A stretch of DNA of 64,000 nt from Rugalucina vietnamica. Its lineage: Eukaryota > Mollusca > Bivalvia > Lucinida > Lucinidae. Where the stretch lies: contig OZ024880.1 in NCBI GenBank assembly GCA_964017185.1, positions 32,516,329-32,580,328 on the forward strand, written 5' to 3'. The notes under the pieces are model-generated. The model searched no databases. It was not told the DNA's origin and worked only from the letters and a program-made list of their open reading frames with translations. Position 1 is the stretch's first letter, and each line of letters begins with the position of its first letter. Positions 46,033 to 58,860 of this stretch are shown here, one piece after another. Position numbers and translations under genes: made by a program.

Positions 46033-46588
46033 CAAAAAAAAAAAAAGAATGTTTCCGGTAACCCGACCGACCCTGTCAAAAACTCCCCGACTCTAATATT
46101 TTTTTCCTGTTTTCCGAGAATAAAAACTCGAAAATCGAAAAAAGATCGTGTTTTTCAAGTACCGGACCGGCAAAAGAATACCGTAGAATATCACAGTTAG
46201 CGTACCATCGATTATATGATCAATACATGCGCATGTAAAATGATGGCAAAGGACAAATGAGTTGAAATGACAATATTTTTTTTTATTTATAACATATACT
46301 ATACATGTATTTGTGAGCAGTAAAATATTGCCATTTGCAGAATCACTATGTACGCTTACAGGCACAATTGCAGATTCACAATGCAAAGATTGAGTGCTTT
46401 GAAACAGTAATGCATCATCACCTGTACCTTAAGTGTTTGCTGAAGTATCATGTGGACCAAATGGAAGCTTCATCCAAATAAAAATGTTGAATTGAAGTTT
46501 TAACTAAGAAGCTGTGCATGTGCACTGGAGGAGAAAACAGTTTAATTCTGATTAAACTGTATATCTATGTTCAGGTATTTTACATGGT

Positions 46589-46619
<31 letters not shown>

Positions 46620-46681
46620 ACCTATCGACCCATTTTTTTTCTGGCATGTTACCGGAAACATTCTTTATTTTTTTTTTTTTT
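46033..46681. mobile_element. MITE with GAATGTTTCCGGTAAC ends
   Basis: GAATGTTTCCGGTAAC at 46047 is repeated inverted at 46648-46663, each flanked outward by A/T runs. An internal A-run (46587-46613) precedes CCTACCTATCGACCCA, the same layout as the MITE at 1731-2120. No coding capacity. Confidence 0.7.
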
Positions 46682-47492
46682 GATTGATCTGGTGATGTTC
46701 ATTTATAATCTATATGCTAATATATTTTGTTTGCTGAAGTAGTCACTTCTGTGCTTGAAATTCAAAAGTTTTAGTAAGCCTGAGAAAACAGGAGGGTGCC
46801 ATGGCAGCCTATTGGCAGGAGATAGAAATACAGAGACCTGACGGTGATCAGAGTCTGGGATCATGGATGGTGATAAAAGTCATATAAAATACATCAAAAC
46901 TGGATTAGGATGGGGCAGAATTATGGCACTAAAGCTAATGTGAAATTATGTTGTCTCTGTTTGGTTTTAAGTATCATAATATGCATAATGATAATTCAAA
47001 AAAAGTTAAAGTAATAAATAAGTTTGTATGAAGAGGTTTTAATCATATCTGAACAAAATTTACATGTCACTATGAAATAATAATGGAGTTTTCCCTTCAT
47101 TTTCCTACCCAAATCTGGTAATTTCTATTTAAAAAGCTGAAAACAGTGAAATTGGGTACCTATGTTTCTAGAAGAAATTCACAGAATTTTTTTAATTCTC
47201 TAGAAATATAATGCTATAATCTGACAGTTTATGTATCATGTTATTGTTTTATATTTACATTTCTGAAGCAGTCTTAAATGAATCTATAGAATTGCAATGC
47301 GATTCATAGTTCCATGAACAACATCGTGTCACGCGACGTCACATGATCAAACTTGACGTCATGAAAAAACATGGATCTCACCAATGTGATTGGACGTTGT
47401 AAACGTCATGACGTCGTTGACGCCGTTCCGCTGTTTCAACATACACTGTGTGTAAATTCAGTATTTGCTTATAAATGTGATTGCCTTGATAA
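46682..47492. other. No gene; CRE-like motif cluster
   Basis: No coding signal was seen. A full cAMP-response palindrome TGACGTCA occurs at about 47353, with further GACGTC/ACGTCA words between 47325 and 47420. Activity is not implied. Confidence 0.35.
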
Positions 47493-48990
47493 TTTTTAGC
47501 TCGCCTGCACGAAGTGCATAGAGCTTTTGTAGTCACCTCGGTTGTCTCCGTTTACGTTTACGTGTACGTCTACGTCCGCGTCACACTTTCGGTTAAAGTT
47601 TTTAAAATTGTTATATCTTAATGGTCACTGACCAGAAATCATTCACATTTGGAACATTGCTACATATGAGGGTCCTCTGTGATTTAGTGTGAAGGGACCT
47701 GTGGGGTCATGCCTGGGGGCGGGGCTAGAGGTCAATATCTAGGACACCTTTGTACTAGGCTCAGATGCTGTGTTAGTTTCTCATCAACTGTAAAGCCTAG
47801 AACTGTCAAATCTTACATAAGGCTTCTCCTCGATGTCCCGACTCGGCACCCACATTGACCTACTGACCTTGACCTATATTTCATGCTCCAGTGACTTTGT
47901 CATTTTTTAAGCCAACCCTAAATATCTCATCAACTATAAAGCCTACAACCATCAAACCTTGCATATGGCTTCTCCTCGATGTCCCGACTTTGCACCCATA
48001 TTGATCTAGTGACCTTGACCTATATTTCATGCTCTAGTGACTTTGTTATTTTTGAAGCTCATCAACTATAAAGCCTACAACCATCAAACCTTGCATATGA
48101 CTTCTCCTTGATGTCCCGACTCGGCACCCATAATCGCCTAGTGACCTTTACCTATATTTCGTGCTCTAGTGACTTTGTCATTTTTGAAGCCAACCCTTAA
48201 TATCTCATCAACTATAAAGCCTACAACCATCAAACCTTGCATATATATGTATGGCTTCTCCTCGATGTCACGACTCGGCACCCACATTGACCTACTGACC
48301 TTGACCTATATTTCATGTTCCAGTGACTTTGTCATTTTTAAGTCAACCCTTAATATCTCATCAACTATAAAGCCTACAACCATCAAACCTTGCATATGGC
48401 TTCTCCTTGATGTCCCGACTTTGCACCCACATTGATCTAGTGACCTTGACCTATATTTCGTGCTCTAGTGACTTTTTCATTAAAGTTTTTAGAAGTCTAT
48501 ATCTCTTGAATGGATCAAGTCGATACTTTGCATGTTGGTAGATATTGGTCTGAAGTTTTATGCAGTACCATCATGACCCACCCTTAGTGACCTTGAGGTC
48601 AAGGTCACAGACTTAGAATTTTTTTGTTGAAATTTTCGGTTAAAGTTTTTAGAAGTCTCTTGAACATGTAGATGGATCAAGTTAATACTTTGCGTGTTGG
48701 TAGATATTGGTCTGAAGTTTTATGCTGTACCATTATGACCCACCCTGCGTCAAGGTCATGGCCTTAGAAATTTTTGGTTAAAGTTTTGGGTTAAAGATCT
48801 ATATATCTCTATGTTGATGGATCAAGTTGAAACTTTGCATGTTTGTGGATATTGGTCTGAAATTTTATGCTGTACCATCACAACCCACCTGAGCGACCTT
48901 GAGGTCAAGGTCATGGGTCATAGATTTTGATAAGTTTATTGACAAAGCACAAGTCAGGCGAGCTACGCTGTCCTGCGACAGCTCTTGTTC
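47493..48990 (-). mobile_element. Helitron-like tandem-core element (family H1), copy b
   Basis: On the minus strand it begins AAGAGCTGTCGCAGGACAGC (48990) and ends with hairpin TGCAC-TTC-GTGCA, then GGCGAGCTAAAAA (47493). The core has two different arrays: monomers of about 150 bp carrying GACCTTGACCTATATTTC (47860-48470) and monomers of 150-160 bp carrying palindromic TCAAGGTCA sites (48480-48930). The second array is shared with the copy at 62370. Confidence 0.75.
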
Positions 48991-49037
48991 AACAAGCGAT
49001 AGAGAGAAATGAATGTAAATATAAGCAATGAGTTTAA

Positions 49038-49164
49038 TTTTTCTGATGTTCATGGAGCTATGAACAACAGTGGGTTGCTAGCAAAGCTTACATAAACCCC
49101 GAAGGGGTTCATTCACTTTGCACACGACCCACTGTTGTTCATAGCTCCATGAACATCAGAAAAA
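49038..49164. repeat. Perfect 38-bp-arm foldback
   Basis: 49038-49075 and 49127-49164 are exact inverted copies (CTGATGTTCATGGAGCTATG inside the left arm). The 51-base loop contains its own small hairpin AACCCC-GAA-GGGGTT. Confidence 0.92.
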
Positions 49165-49622
49165 TGAAATTCATTTCTTAAATGAAAGAAAATCTCGGAC
49201 ATTTGCTCAAATAATTTAAATAACCACCATACAAAGTTTGTCAATCTCTGCTTTGACGATATAGCCGAGACAACATATTTTTAATAAATACAGTAGTTAC
49301 CTATCCGGTTATTATTGGATCCGAGATCTTGCCTATTCAATGGCTGTGTTATTTCTCACTAGTGTTTGTTTCAAACAATGTTTGGAACGGTAGATGGTTA
49401 TAAAATTGCTTATAAGATCCATCTTTCAAACTGAAGGGCTCCACTACACTAAGGCTTAAACATATTTTTTCAGGCCTACATAGCTAGGCATTGGTTCTCA
49501 CCTTCATGTGAATAATAATGAGCTCATATAAATTGTTTGATATCCGCTGTAGATGAACAATTAGCTGTTTTCGAGTGAGACAACTCCGCGCTTTTGCTAC
49601 AATTGCAACTGCATTATAAATG
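49165..49622. other. No recognisable feature
   Basis: AT-rich sequence without coding, repeat or RNA signals that could be identified. Confidence 0.4.
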
Positions 49623-49631
49623 GGTTTACGG

Positions 49632-52270
49632 CGGTCAGTCTTATTACCGCAGGATACTGCACGATACTGCAGGATACCGCAGGATTGCTCAGGATACCGC
49701 AGGATAGAAAAAATACATCAAAATACAGTTCCAAAGTATCATTATAAGATCAAAAATATGTTTTAGTGACCAACTATTGCATTTGGTCAACTTGCAATGA
49801 CATAAACTAGATGCTGTCTTCGTTTAGTATACCTTAGAGATATACACTGTCTGACTGAATACTACAGGATAGCCATACAAATAGTTAACTTGAAGAGAGA
49901 AACATCATAATGCTCTTATTTAACTAAAATCACAATATATTAAGATGTGGTCATCAGATTCTGAAAACAAATATAGGTCATGTGGGTAATATGTCATGAA
50001 AACTAGTTGTGTAGAGTGTTAAATACCCGTTTACAGCGTATACGAGATAGCCATTCACTATGATTTCGCCTGATTCCAAACTCGATACCGCAGGATTCCA
50101 ATAGGCAGGTTAAATGATAAACGATAAATGCTTGTTTTGCTTAATCTAAAGTCTTAAATAGAATCAAGTTAAATCATTAAATGAAAACTGTCTGAGACTT
50201 TGTATTTGCACTAATAATTTATTTATTTCTATTAAAGTACAAAAGCGTAAACCTCAAGAAATAAGACTGCATAGGGATCATTTGAAGCAGTCACAAAAAG
50301 ATGAATTAGTTAAACCTGGTTGTAAATGATAGTAAAAAGCATATAAAATATGCATGCAAATTAAGTTTTGCAATTATAGTTAGATAAGTTGAAAATTTGT
50401 CATACAATATTTAGAACTATCAAGAGTTAGTGTATCAGTATCAATTAACGCATAGTTGCGTAATACGACACGATTATGATACCTTTATATAAACAGATTA
50501 ATCAGATTATCGATGAGTCGATTATATGTCATTTAGTATAACAAAAGAAGAAGAAACATTTTTTTCTATATCACATTTGATGAATTGTAACTTAACTGTT
50601 CAACTGTATTGATATTGTTTACCTTTGACTTTGCGATATTATATATAAATAAAAATAAATAGATAAAATGCATTTGATAGACCAGTTCCAAAACAAAAAT
50701 TCGAATTATAAGTTTTTGCGCTTAGATTCAAACATTTTCAAATGTCAAATATATACATAAAGAAACACAAACACGTATTTAAGTATCAATTAACGCATAG
50801 TTGCGTAATACGACACGCTTATGACACCGACAATAGACAGATTAATCGAATTATCAAATGCCGATAATTGTTTGATCACTGAGGTGTCATTTTAGTTAAA
50901 GGAAAAATCAAACGACTAAAGAAAGAAATAAATTATTAAATATACTCAGTATTGTTACGATTATGTTTTATTCAAATTTATTTATTTATTTTATGTTTTT
51001 TTTCTCATTTATTGAAAACAAAACTTGAAAACATTATTTTTGTAATAGGACTCATGATAGTCTGGCTGAAAACGCAAATTAACTTGCAATATAAAGTTTG
51101 TTGTAATGTTATTCAATAAGCCTTCTGTACGATTTGTTCACTTACATGTAGCAAAAAACGGAATCAAACATGAACGACCTTGGTTAGGACATTATTTAGT
51201 GAACAAAAAAATAAATTGTGCATGTACCCGTGAAGTACTCGTGAAACGTGGTCGAAACAAAAGCTTAGACCTTTTAGACTAGAAGAAATTCTATTTATTT
51301 TGATACAACTTTGAAAACTGAGTGCACCATTCACTTACATGTAGCAAAAACGGAATCAAACATGAACGACATTCGAACATTGTACTGGTTAATTATTCCG
51401 GAACGTTATTAGGAAATTCAAACCTCGTTTGAGCCTAATGCAAATACACTTGATTTAAATGGCATTATTTAGTAAACAAAAATAAAACTGTACATGTACC
51501 CGTGAAAAGTGGTCGAAACAAAATCTTAGACTTTTCAGACTTGAAGAAATTAGTACATATTTTGATGCAACTTTGAACTCACGAGTAAATCCTTATTGCG
51601 GTGCCAGCTGGAAACTAGAATAAAATTTTATCCTTTGGCGTCTTAAAAAGGGTTCCGTTCTTGGTATGGTAGCCAATGCTGGAAATAAACAAAATTATAT
51701 GCATCTTAGAAAATTATACAAAAATGAAAGGAACAATATAATGGCTTAAAATCTTATCAAACTTTAATCTGTAGAATCACTGAAGAAACTTGAGTAGCCG
51801 AAACCGCGGTATGGCACATTCCCTTTCTCATTAATATGTTCACTGCTCTTAAAGGATCTCAGTTTTATTTTAACTTATAGCAATTAAATATGATCAATAA
51901 TGATCAATAAAATACGATCATTATGTATCTATCCTGTGGTAGTATGATTATCTATTAACGTATAGCAATTTAAAAATATGATCAATAATGATCAATAAAA
52001 TACGATCATTATGTATCTATCCTGTGGTAGTATGATTATCTATCCTGCGGTAGTCTTTGCTTCGACACGGTGATTCATACTAAAAACAAACCTAATAGAC
52101 CAAAATTATATGACAATACCAATGTTTTAGGGTAAAAAAACTTTCAAATACTTTACTTATAATCATTTAAGATGAAATATGATATGTAATAAAATTATCC
52201 TGCGGTATCCTTAGCAATCCTGCGGTATCCTGCAGTATCCTGCAGTATCCTGCGGTAATAAGTCCGACCC
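49632..52270. mobile_element. Mutator-like non-autonomous transposon with decamer-built TIRs and 9-bp TSD
   Basis: The ends (GTCTTATTACCGCAGGATAC left; inverted GACTTATTACCGCAGGATAC right) extend about 75 bp and are built from tandem decamers close to AGGATACCGC. GGTTTACGG flanks both sides (49623-49631 and 52271-52279), a 9-bp target duplication as in Mutator-like elements. The 2.5-kb interior has no open frame above 60 codons but three direct duplications (50431/50782 around ACGCATAGTTGCGT; 51140/51331; 51891/51973). Superfamily is inferred from TSD length and long TIRs. Confidence 0.8.
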
Positions 52271-52279
52271 GGTTTACGG

Positions 52280-52984
52280 TCTTTTCGCGACCTGAACCGT
52301 TTGCATGTTTTCGCTTCTACTCTTCTCGGCTATTAACATACAGCCCCTTTCACTCGAGTTTGCCGTTTGAGCATCTAGGTCGATCAAGTTTGTTCACTCG
52401 AGTTTGCCGTTTGTTTGTATATCAGGTAACTTTTTATTCTATTTTAGAACTGAAACAGGGTAATGTATAATTTAGGGACTTTTCTTGAGGGACCAAGGGA
52501 CCAGGGACCTGTCCCTCAAGGACCAAGAGCTATTGGTGTCTTTAAAGTCTTTGCTGCCTATCAAAATCTCTGGAAATTGCATAGATATGATTGCTTAATG
52601 TTTTCACGATTATCTGATTATCTAAAAACGTAGTTTTAATATTTGTGTCTCCTCCTCCCGTCACACACACCGACACGCTCACTTTTTGTGATGGAGGGTA
52701 CTGTGGCGGAGGGGTACCGCATTTGATATTACGGTCTGAGTATATGTTTACCGCCATGTACACGTAAAGAATGCTACACACCAATGAACTGTGTATTTGA
52801 GGTATGCCTTACAATATAAACTAAAGAGCTATATGCATTTTGTGCAATGCTTTGCAGTGTTCGGTAAAGACAAATACAATGCTACACGTGAAACAACACA
52901 ACTTTTTTTGATGGAGGGTACTGTACACCTGAACCAGACAATAGTCAAGGCCATACTCCACCGAGGCAGACAAATAGAGTAATC
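52280..52984. other. No gene recognised upstream of LINE
   Basis: Two small repeats are visible: CACTCGAGTTTGCCGTTTG (52351, 52393) and GATGGAGGGTACTGT (52690, 52910). The second pair may belong to the LINE 5' UTR. No ORF1-like protein was found. Confidence 0.4.
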
Positions 52985-52990
52985 AAAATC

Positions 52991-55900
52991 ATGAATATGA
53001 ACTGCAATAGCCTGGTCTCAGACAATAAGCACAATAAGCATGCACTCTTGGCGAGCATGCTGGAGGAACATAAACCTGATGTTCTCTGCGTATGTGAGTC
53101 TAAGCTGGATTCCGCTATTAGTGACTCTGCAGTGCTCCCCCCCCCCCCCCCCCCCCCCAGCTGTGGATATGAAATTATCAACAGGAAAGACCATCGGCTA
53201 GGTGCTGGCGGAGTGTTAATAGCAGTGAAGAACACTTTTGTAGCATCCCCGGTGATGGACCTCGATACAGATTGTGAAGTTACTTGGAGCCGCATAGAGT
53301 TAGCCAAAACAAACCTCTATTCATTGGTTCATTCTATAGAACACCCTCAATTGATGACCCTGGGGTATTCCTGGTTTTTGATTCATCAGGATGTTTATCA
53401 TGATTTATTTGTTTGTTCTTGATGATTCATTGACTAGTTAGAGATTCACCACGAGGACCGAATAACTAACTAAATGTTATGAACCACTGCAGAAGCTGAG
53501 GGTGAGGTTATGGCCATGTAAAACCGGTTTAAGCCCGCCAGTAACTTTGTGTTACTGATCGTTCCAAGTCGATACTTCTATGGTGGTTCTTTTTGTTTTA
53601 TGTCTTGGTGTTTAAAAATTTTTTGTGCTGTTGGCGCCTTATGTATGTTTTCATATTTTTAGTTAAGTTAAGGTAACTGAGTGGCCACCTATTGGGAAAA
53701 TAGCTGCCCATTCGGCTTACGATTGTTTCATGGTATAAGTACCTGATTGTTAGTTTGGTTTTTTCCCACCTCGGTTTTTGGAGTGGGAATCTTTTTCTGA
53801 TTGCGCCTTTTCCTGATCTTTGCCTACTTGTACCTTTCAACAAACTGCATGAATCTGTCTCAAGGCCAACCAGCAGAGGTGCATCTCTACCAAATATAAT
53901 CCTGAATGGAGACTTTAACATACCGGATATCAACTAGGAAAATTCCTCCATCAGCTCAAATCCCAATTACTCCACAATTCTCAACAATGCTATGTTAGAC
54001 TTTGTGAATGCCAACTACCTAACACAGATGACCGACAAACCCATACGGAATGACAATGTCCTGGATTTGACCCTTTCAACCAACCCGGATCTTATTTCAG
54101 ACTTGGAAATCCAACCCGGAATGATTGACCACTGTGCAGTTACCTACAATGTTAATCTGGCAGTCAAGAGGCAGAAGAAGCCAGACCGTTATGTATACCA
54201 ATATCGAAAGGGAGATCTTGAGGGGGTGAAGCGAGATTTAGGAGAGTTTAAAGAAAAGTTCTTGTCTAATGACCCACTTGGAAGACCTGTCGACGACAAC
54301 TGGAATCTCTGCAAGGATGCTCTTTCCTCTTCAATAAAAAGAAACATACAGGTCTCAGAAGAAGATCCCCTCCAGATGGAATCTTCCCTGGATGACACCA
54401 GAAATCAAGAGGCTATGTCGCAAGATGCTTGGGATGCCGGAAGACATAACAGGAACAGCCACTACTGGAAACGCTATCTTAAGCTTAGGAAATTAGTAAC
54501 AGATTCAATCCAGGAGTCACACAGGTCGTATGTCGACAACATCCTAAATGTCAGCATAAACGACAATCCTAAGAAATTCTACTCCTATATGAAGCAGAAG
54601 AAATCTGGGCAAAGCAACACCCAGTCCTGAAATCTGATGGTAATCTCCTGAGTGAGCCAGCAGAAGTTGCAGAAACCCTAAATTCTCAATACACTTCGCA
54701 GTTCACAAGAGAACCAGATGGTCCCCTACCATACATTAACAGTCAACTAGTACCTTCAATGCCGGACATAGAGTTCACTGCCCCAGGCATAGAAAAGCTG
54801 CTCAACAACCTGAACCCAGCTAAAGCATCTGGCCCCGATATGGTCCCAGCAAGAATACTGAAACTGGCATCAAAGGAACTTGCACCAGTACTGAGCCTCA
54901 TATACCAGCAGTCCTATGACACTGGCCAAATACCATCTGACTGGCAGAAGGCGAATATCACAGCTGTCTTCAAAAAGGCGACAAGACTAACCCGGCTAAC
55001 TACAGACCAGTCTCATTGACCTGCACAGTCTGTAAATCTATGGAGCATATTATTTACAGCCAAATAATGAGTCACCTTGACAGACACAACATTCTCGTCG
55101 AATTCCAGCATGGACTCCGAGCCAATCACTCCAGGACCTGCGAAACACAGTTACTCAACACAGTCGAAGACCTTTCTCGAAGACTTGACAGAAGGAAGAC
55201 CACAGACTTGCTGATACTCGATTTCAGCAAAGCCTTTAATACTGTGGCTCACCGAAGACTTCTTCACAAGATCCAACTTTATGGAGTCACTGGAAGGACC
55301 AACAGATGGATCAGTTCATGGCTTTGCGACCGCCAGCAACGAGTTGTCCTTGATGGATCATCTTCATCAGACTCGCCAGTCCTCTCTGGTGTGCCGCAGG
55401 GCACTGTCCTGGGTCCACTAAAGTTTCTCCTGTATGTGAATGACATTGCAGCCAAGGTATCACCACAGACCACTGTCAAACTCTTTGCGGTTGACTGTCT
55501 CCTGTACAGAACCATAGAATCTGCCGCCGACTCATTTCAGCTGCAACAAGGCCTCGACAGTATGGTGGATTGGTCAAATACCTGGCTTATGAGATTCAAT
55601 GCCTCCAAATGCCACCTCCTCAAGATCAAGACCACAAAACAGAAATGCCTACCAACTGTTTACAACATCAAGGGAGTACAGCTACAGCAAGTCGACCATC
55701 ACCCATACCTCGGTGTTGAACTCACTGCAGACTTGACCTGGAAAACCCACATCAGCAATATCACCAGCAAAGCAAACAGATTCCTCAACCTGCTACGTCG
55801 CCATCTTTACAGCTGCAACCAGTAGGTGAAATCCAGAGCCTTCACATCCCTTGCGCGCCCACATCTTGAGTATTCCTCTTCCGTCTGGGACCCTTATCTC

Positions 55901-56290
55901 AAGCAAGATATTTCGATCATCGAAAAAGCCCAGCGTAAGGGTGCCCGCTTCGTTACCGGAAACTACTCATACAGAGATAGTGTCACATCCATGCTGAATG
56001 ACCTCCAATGGCCTCATATGCAAGATAGACGGAGATCACGAAGACTGACACATCTCTACAAGGCTGTCAACAACCGTTCACCTGCCAAAATCCAAGAATA
56101 TGTTACACCTTCTTCTGGCCACACGAGGACCCATGACGTTGCCTATATACAGCTGAGAACAAACTACGAGCAGTACAAGTACAGCTTCCTGCCCAGAACC
56201 ATCAGGGATTGGAACGCACTACCCCCGGACCTTGTGCACGCCCTATCTGTAGACGAGTTCCAGAGCCGCCTGCAAAAATACACAGCCTAG
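52991..56290 (+). pseudogene. LINE endonuclease-reverse transcriptase with lost active site
   Basis: The endonuclease begins MNMNCNSLVSDN with LCVCESKLD and GAGGVLIAVK; after repeat X it resumes with NIILNGDFNIPDIN and LDLTLSTNPDL, MIDHCAVTY. RT: AKASGPDMVPARILK, frame breaks near 54625 and 55010, LILDFSKAFNTVAH (the usual AFD is AFN), SGVPQGTVLGPLKFLLYVND and FAVDCLLYR in place of FADD, losing the first catalytic Asp. An in-frame TAG at 55823-55825 precedes the thumb and C-terminus (FLPRTIRDWNALPPDL). Several independent lesions show long inactivity. Confidence 0.9.
53340..53838 (+). mobile_element. Repeat X, short form, inserted in the LINE
   Basis: It has the left part (GTTAGAGATTCACCACGAGGA) and right part (ATGGCCATGTAAAACCGGTT to TTGCCTACTTGTACC) of repeat X without the satellite-like monomer present at 18432-18718. 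The right half is nearly identical to the insertion in the satellite array at 30685-31018. Confidence 0.8.
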
Positions 56291-56400
56291 ACAACGCAGC
56301 TGCATAATGTTTTTAATTGTAAATACGATGTTTTAACCATGTTGCTGACGCCACTTGCCCGTGATGCTTCGGCCCTGGGCAGTATTAAAGTAGAAGTAGA

Positions 56401-57384
56401 TACTTTTACATCTGATTCCTCAGTCACCGCCACAGTGAAGGTCCGTACCAGAATCAATTACTGTGTTACAAGTGAAAATAATGATTCCAGTCTCTTGGCT
56501 GTTTTTCGACCAAGTCGTTTAAGATCATTTTGTGACCCAGATTTTAACTTATATGGAAGAAACCGATTGTCATGGAATCGTCATTGATCCATATACACAT
56601 TATTTTCCGATGTAAATTATGTTTTCTTTTATTTTTTATTACATTCATATTTTATCTTCATATCTACTCTGAAAGATTGATAATAACTATCACATAAAAT
56701 GGAAGGTACGGGAACAATTTACTGTGTCGGCGCTCTTGAAAATCTGATTTATGTGACGTAAAAATATTCCATATGATACAAAAAAGTATGAATGAATCGA
56801 CGAAGCGAAACTTGTAATGCAGTTTTATGAATGAAACTATTATCCCGCGATGTAATTCTGCCTCGAAAAAGAATAACAGTGACTAGCCTGTTTGTTTATT
56901 AGCACAACAGGTACGAGATTATATTCTCAAACGATCCTATTGGTTGGGTAAACAATAAGCTGGCGATTTGCCGTACCAATACCAGGGAAAAGTTAAACTC
57001 ATAACTTATGTCTTGCCGGCTTATTTAAGCTATTAGAACTGTTGGAAAACTGACCTTGAATTCTAAATTACCGACATATCATTTGCTATATATAGGTACA
57101 GGCACAGGTCAAATGTAGGAATCGATTAGATAAATCATATATGCAATAAATGGATTGCATTTTGCACCATTGCATTCTCTCTTAATGTCTGAATTTATAT
57201 GCACACAAATAATGCGGCAAATTTTGCTTTAAAAGTGCATTTTATACTCAAAAGCGTGTTGCAGACGACAATTATTACACTGCGTGTAACCCCAATTTTA
57301 CCTGCAATCAGTATAGTACAACTGTTAAAACGAGATATAAAAAGTTCCTTTTAAAAAGAATGTCTGTCCAATATTGAAAATAAA
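56401..57384. other. No recognisable feature
   Basis: AT-rich DNA with scattered stops in all frames; no repeat relationship to the rest of the window was noticed. Confidence 0.4.
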
Positions 57385-57920
57385 AAATAAACCAGAGGAC
57401 CATTGTTCCTGAGAACGCTCATCTGAAGCCTGATTTTGGAGCATTTAGTCATCATAAAATGAACTTGACACACCTTTATTGATTTCATAAGTTTCAGGTC
57501 TTAGACTGCAATAGTTTCGAAAAATCCACTGTTTTCACTTTTTTTTTTCATATAAAAGCTAGTTTCCAAAGTTGACCTTGCCGTAAAATAGGTCAAGGTC
57601 ACCTTTGGTTATCATTAACAAACTATGATGGGCTAAGGTCCCTGATGCTATATACCAAGTTTCAGGAATATCAGCCCACGGATTCTGGAGAAGCTGTTTG
57701 AGCATTTTTGAGCATGGCAGCCATGTTGAGCATTCAAACCAGATTTTCGGTATAAAATTTTGTTCCCTTTAAGCACGGAGGCTAAAATTTCACTTTCAAA
57801 AGCCCAGTGATTTCTGAGATAACCATAATCTTAATTTTGATATTTCAAAGACCTTGGGCCAAGGTCAAAAAATGACCTTGACATTATCAATATACTTACA
57901 GGAATTTCGTGTCATTTGAA
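57385..57920 (+). repeat. Fragment of an H2-related tandem element
   Basis: It starts with AAACCAGAGGACCATTG and GAACGCTCATCTGAAG as at 12895 and 44183, then diverges into a different core with GACCTTG/CAAGGTCA words (57573-57605, 57852-57886). This indicates another member with the same start and a different core. Confidence 0.5.
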
Positions 57921-58204
57921 AGTTAAAAAAAATAAAGCAATAAAGATGGGTATCTCTGAAGTTTTGTTATAACATTTATCATATAAATCAATTTAAAACT
58001 TCTGTAAATTTTGAAAAAAGTCATTTTTCCATTGATGTCATTGCTTAAATTCCCACAATTTTGCTTAAACGTGTAAATATAATTAATTCACACGATTTTT
58101 CAAACGCTGCAAAAACTCGTTAATTAAATTAAATGAAAAGATATTGTTTATTGCTTTATTTATCTTGTTTTCAAATGACAGAAAGAACATGAAAATATCG
58201 CTAT

Positions 58205-58329
58205 ATAAAAATACTTTTTCATGATCTTCGATTATCATCACTGCAAATGCAGAATTCCTTTTCAAATTCCATTTTGTTCATAAAAATAAATGGCACAAAC
58301 GACATACATGAGATGAAATATTGTTGATC

Positions 58330-58369
<40 letters not shown>

Positions 58370-58545
58370 AGAAGAAAAAATAAAAACAACAACAAAAAAA
58401 AAAAAAATAAAATAAAAATAAAAATAAAAAAATAAAAAATAAAAAAAATAATAATAAAAAAAAAAGCTTTTTAACTAAGATTTTCACCATTGCCAAATGC
58501 AAATTCCTTTTCAAAATTCATTTTGTCCATAAAAACTTGATTTGC
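58205..58545. repeat. A-rich simple repeat between two ~75-bp direct repeats
   Basis: ATTCCTTTTCAAATTCCATT (58253) and AATTCCTTTTCAAAATTCAT (58502) end two similar 75-bp stretches that flank an A/AAT-rich tract (58332-58465). Confidence 0.6.
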
Positions 58546-58860
58546 TCACCGTGTTCCAAAATTTTGCTGGTCCTTTTAGGACAAACTAATACGACCCAAG
58601 ATTTTGACAGTAAAAATCCTATCGTCCACAAAGCAAAACTTTTCTGCGAAAAACCATTATCAGAGGCGAGGTTTTCGACTTTAATTACATTGTACATGTA
58701 CTTAATGAAATATAAATGCTTTAGACCCATTGTTGTTGTTGTTGTATCGTAGAGCTCCGCCGCTGACTTTTCGGCGCACCCGGATAAACCGGTAAAATTG
58801 TTTGGGCGAGTAAGAATAAAAGTCTTTTACTAAAACTAAGTTTGAGTGCAACTATACAGT

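Larger units (their letters stand above)
52985..56400 (+). mobile_element. LINE (EN-RT), inactive, broken by repeat X
   Basis: Endonuclease start at 52991, interrupted at about 53340-53838 by repeat X, then the rest of the endonuclease and RT to 56290 and a 3' UTR ending near an AGTAGAAGTAGA tail (about 56385). It is related to but distinct from the LINE at 35-37 kb. A 21-base C-run (53138-53158) expanded inside the endonuclease codes for an artificial proline stretch. Confidence 0.9.

Noticed and set aside
47350-47420. A CREB-regulated promoter (TGACGTCA)
   Set aside because: No gene start, TATA or transcript evidence lies nearby, so the motif alone is not enough.
53100-53170. A proline-rich domain in the protein at 52991
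   Set aside because: The prolines come from a C homopolymer expansion inside a dead LINE endonuclease.
58332-58514. A 78-aa Phe-rich membrane protein on the minus strand
   Set aside because: It is the translation of an A-rich simple repeat.
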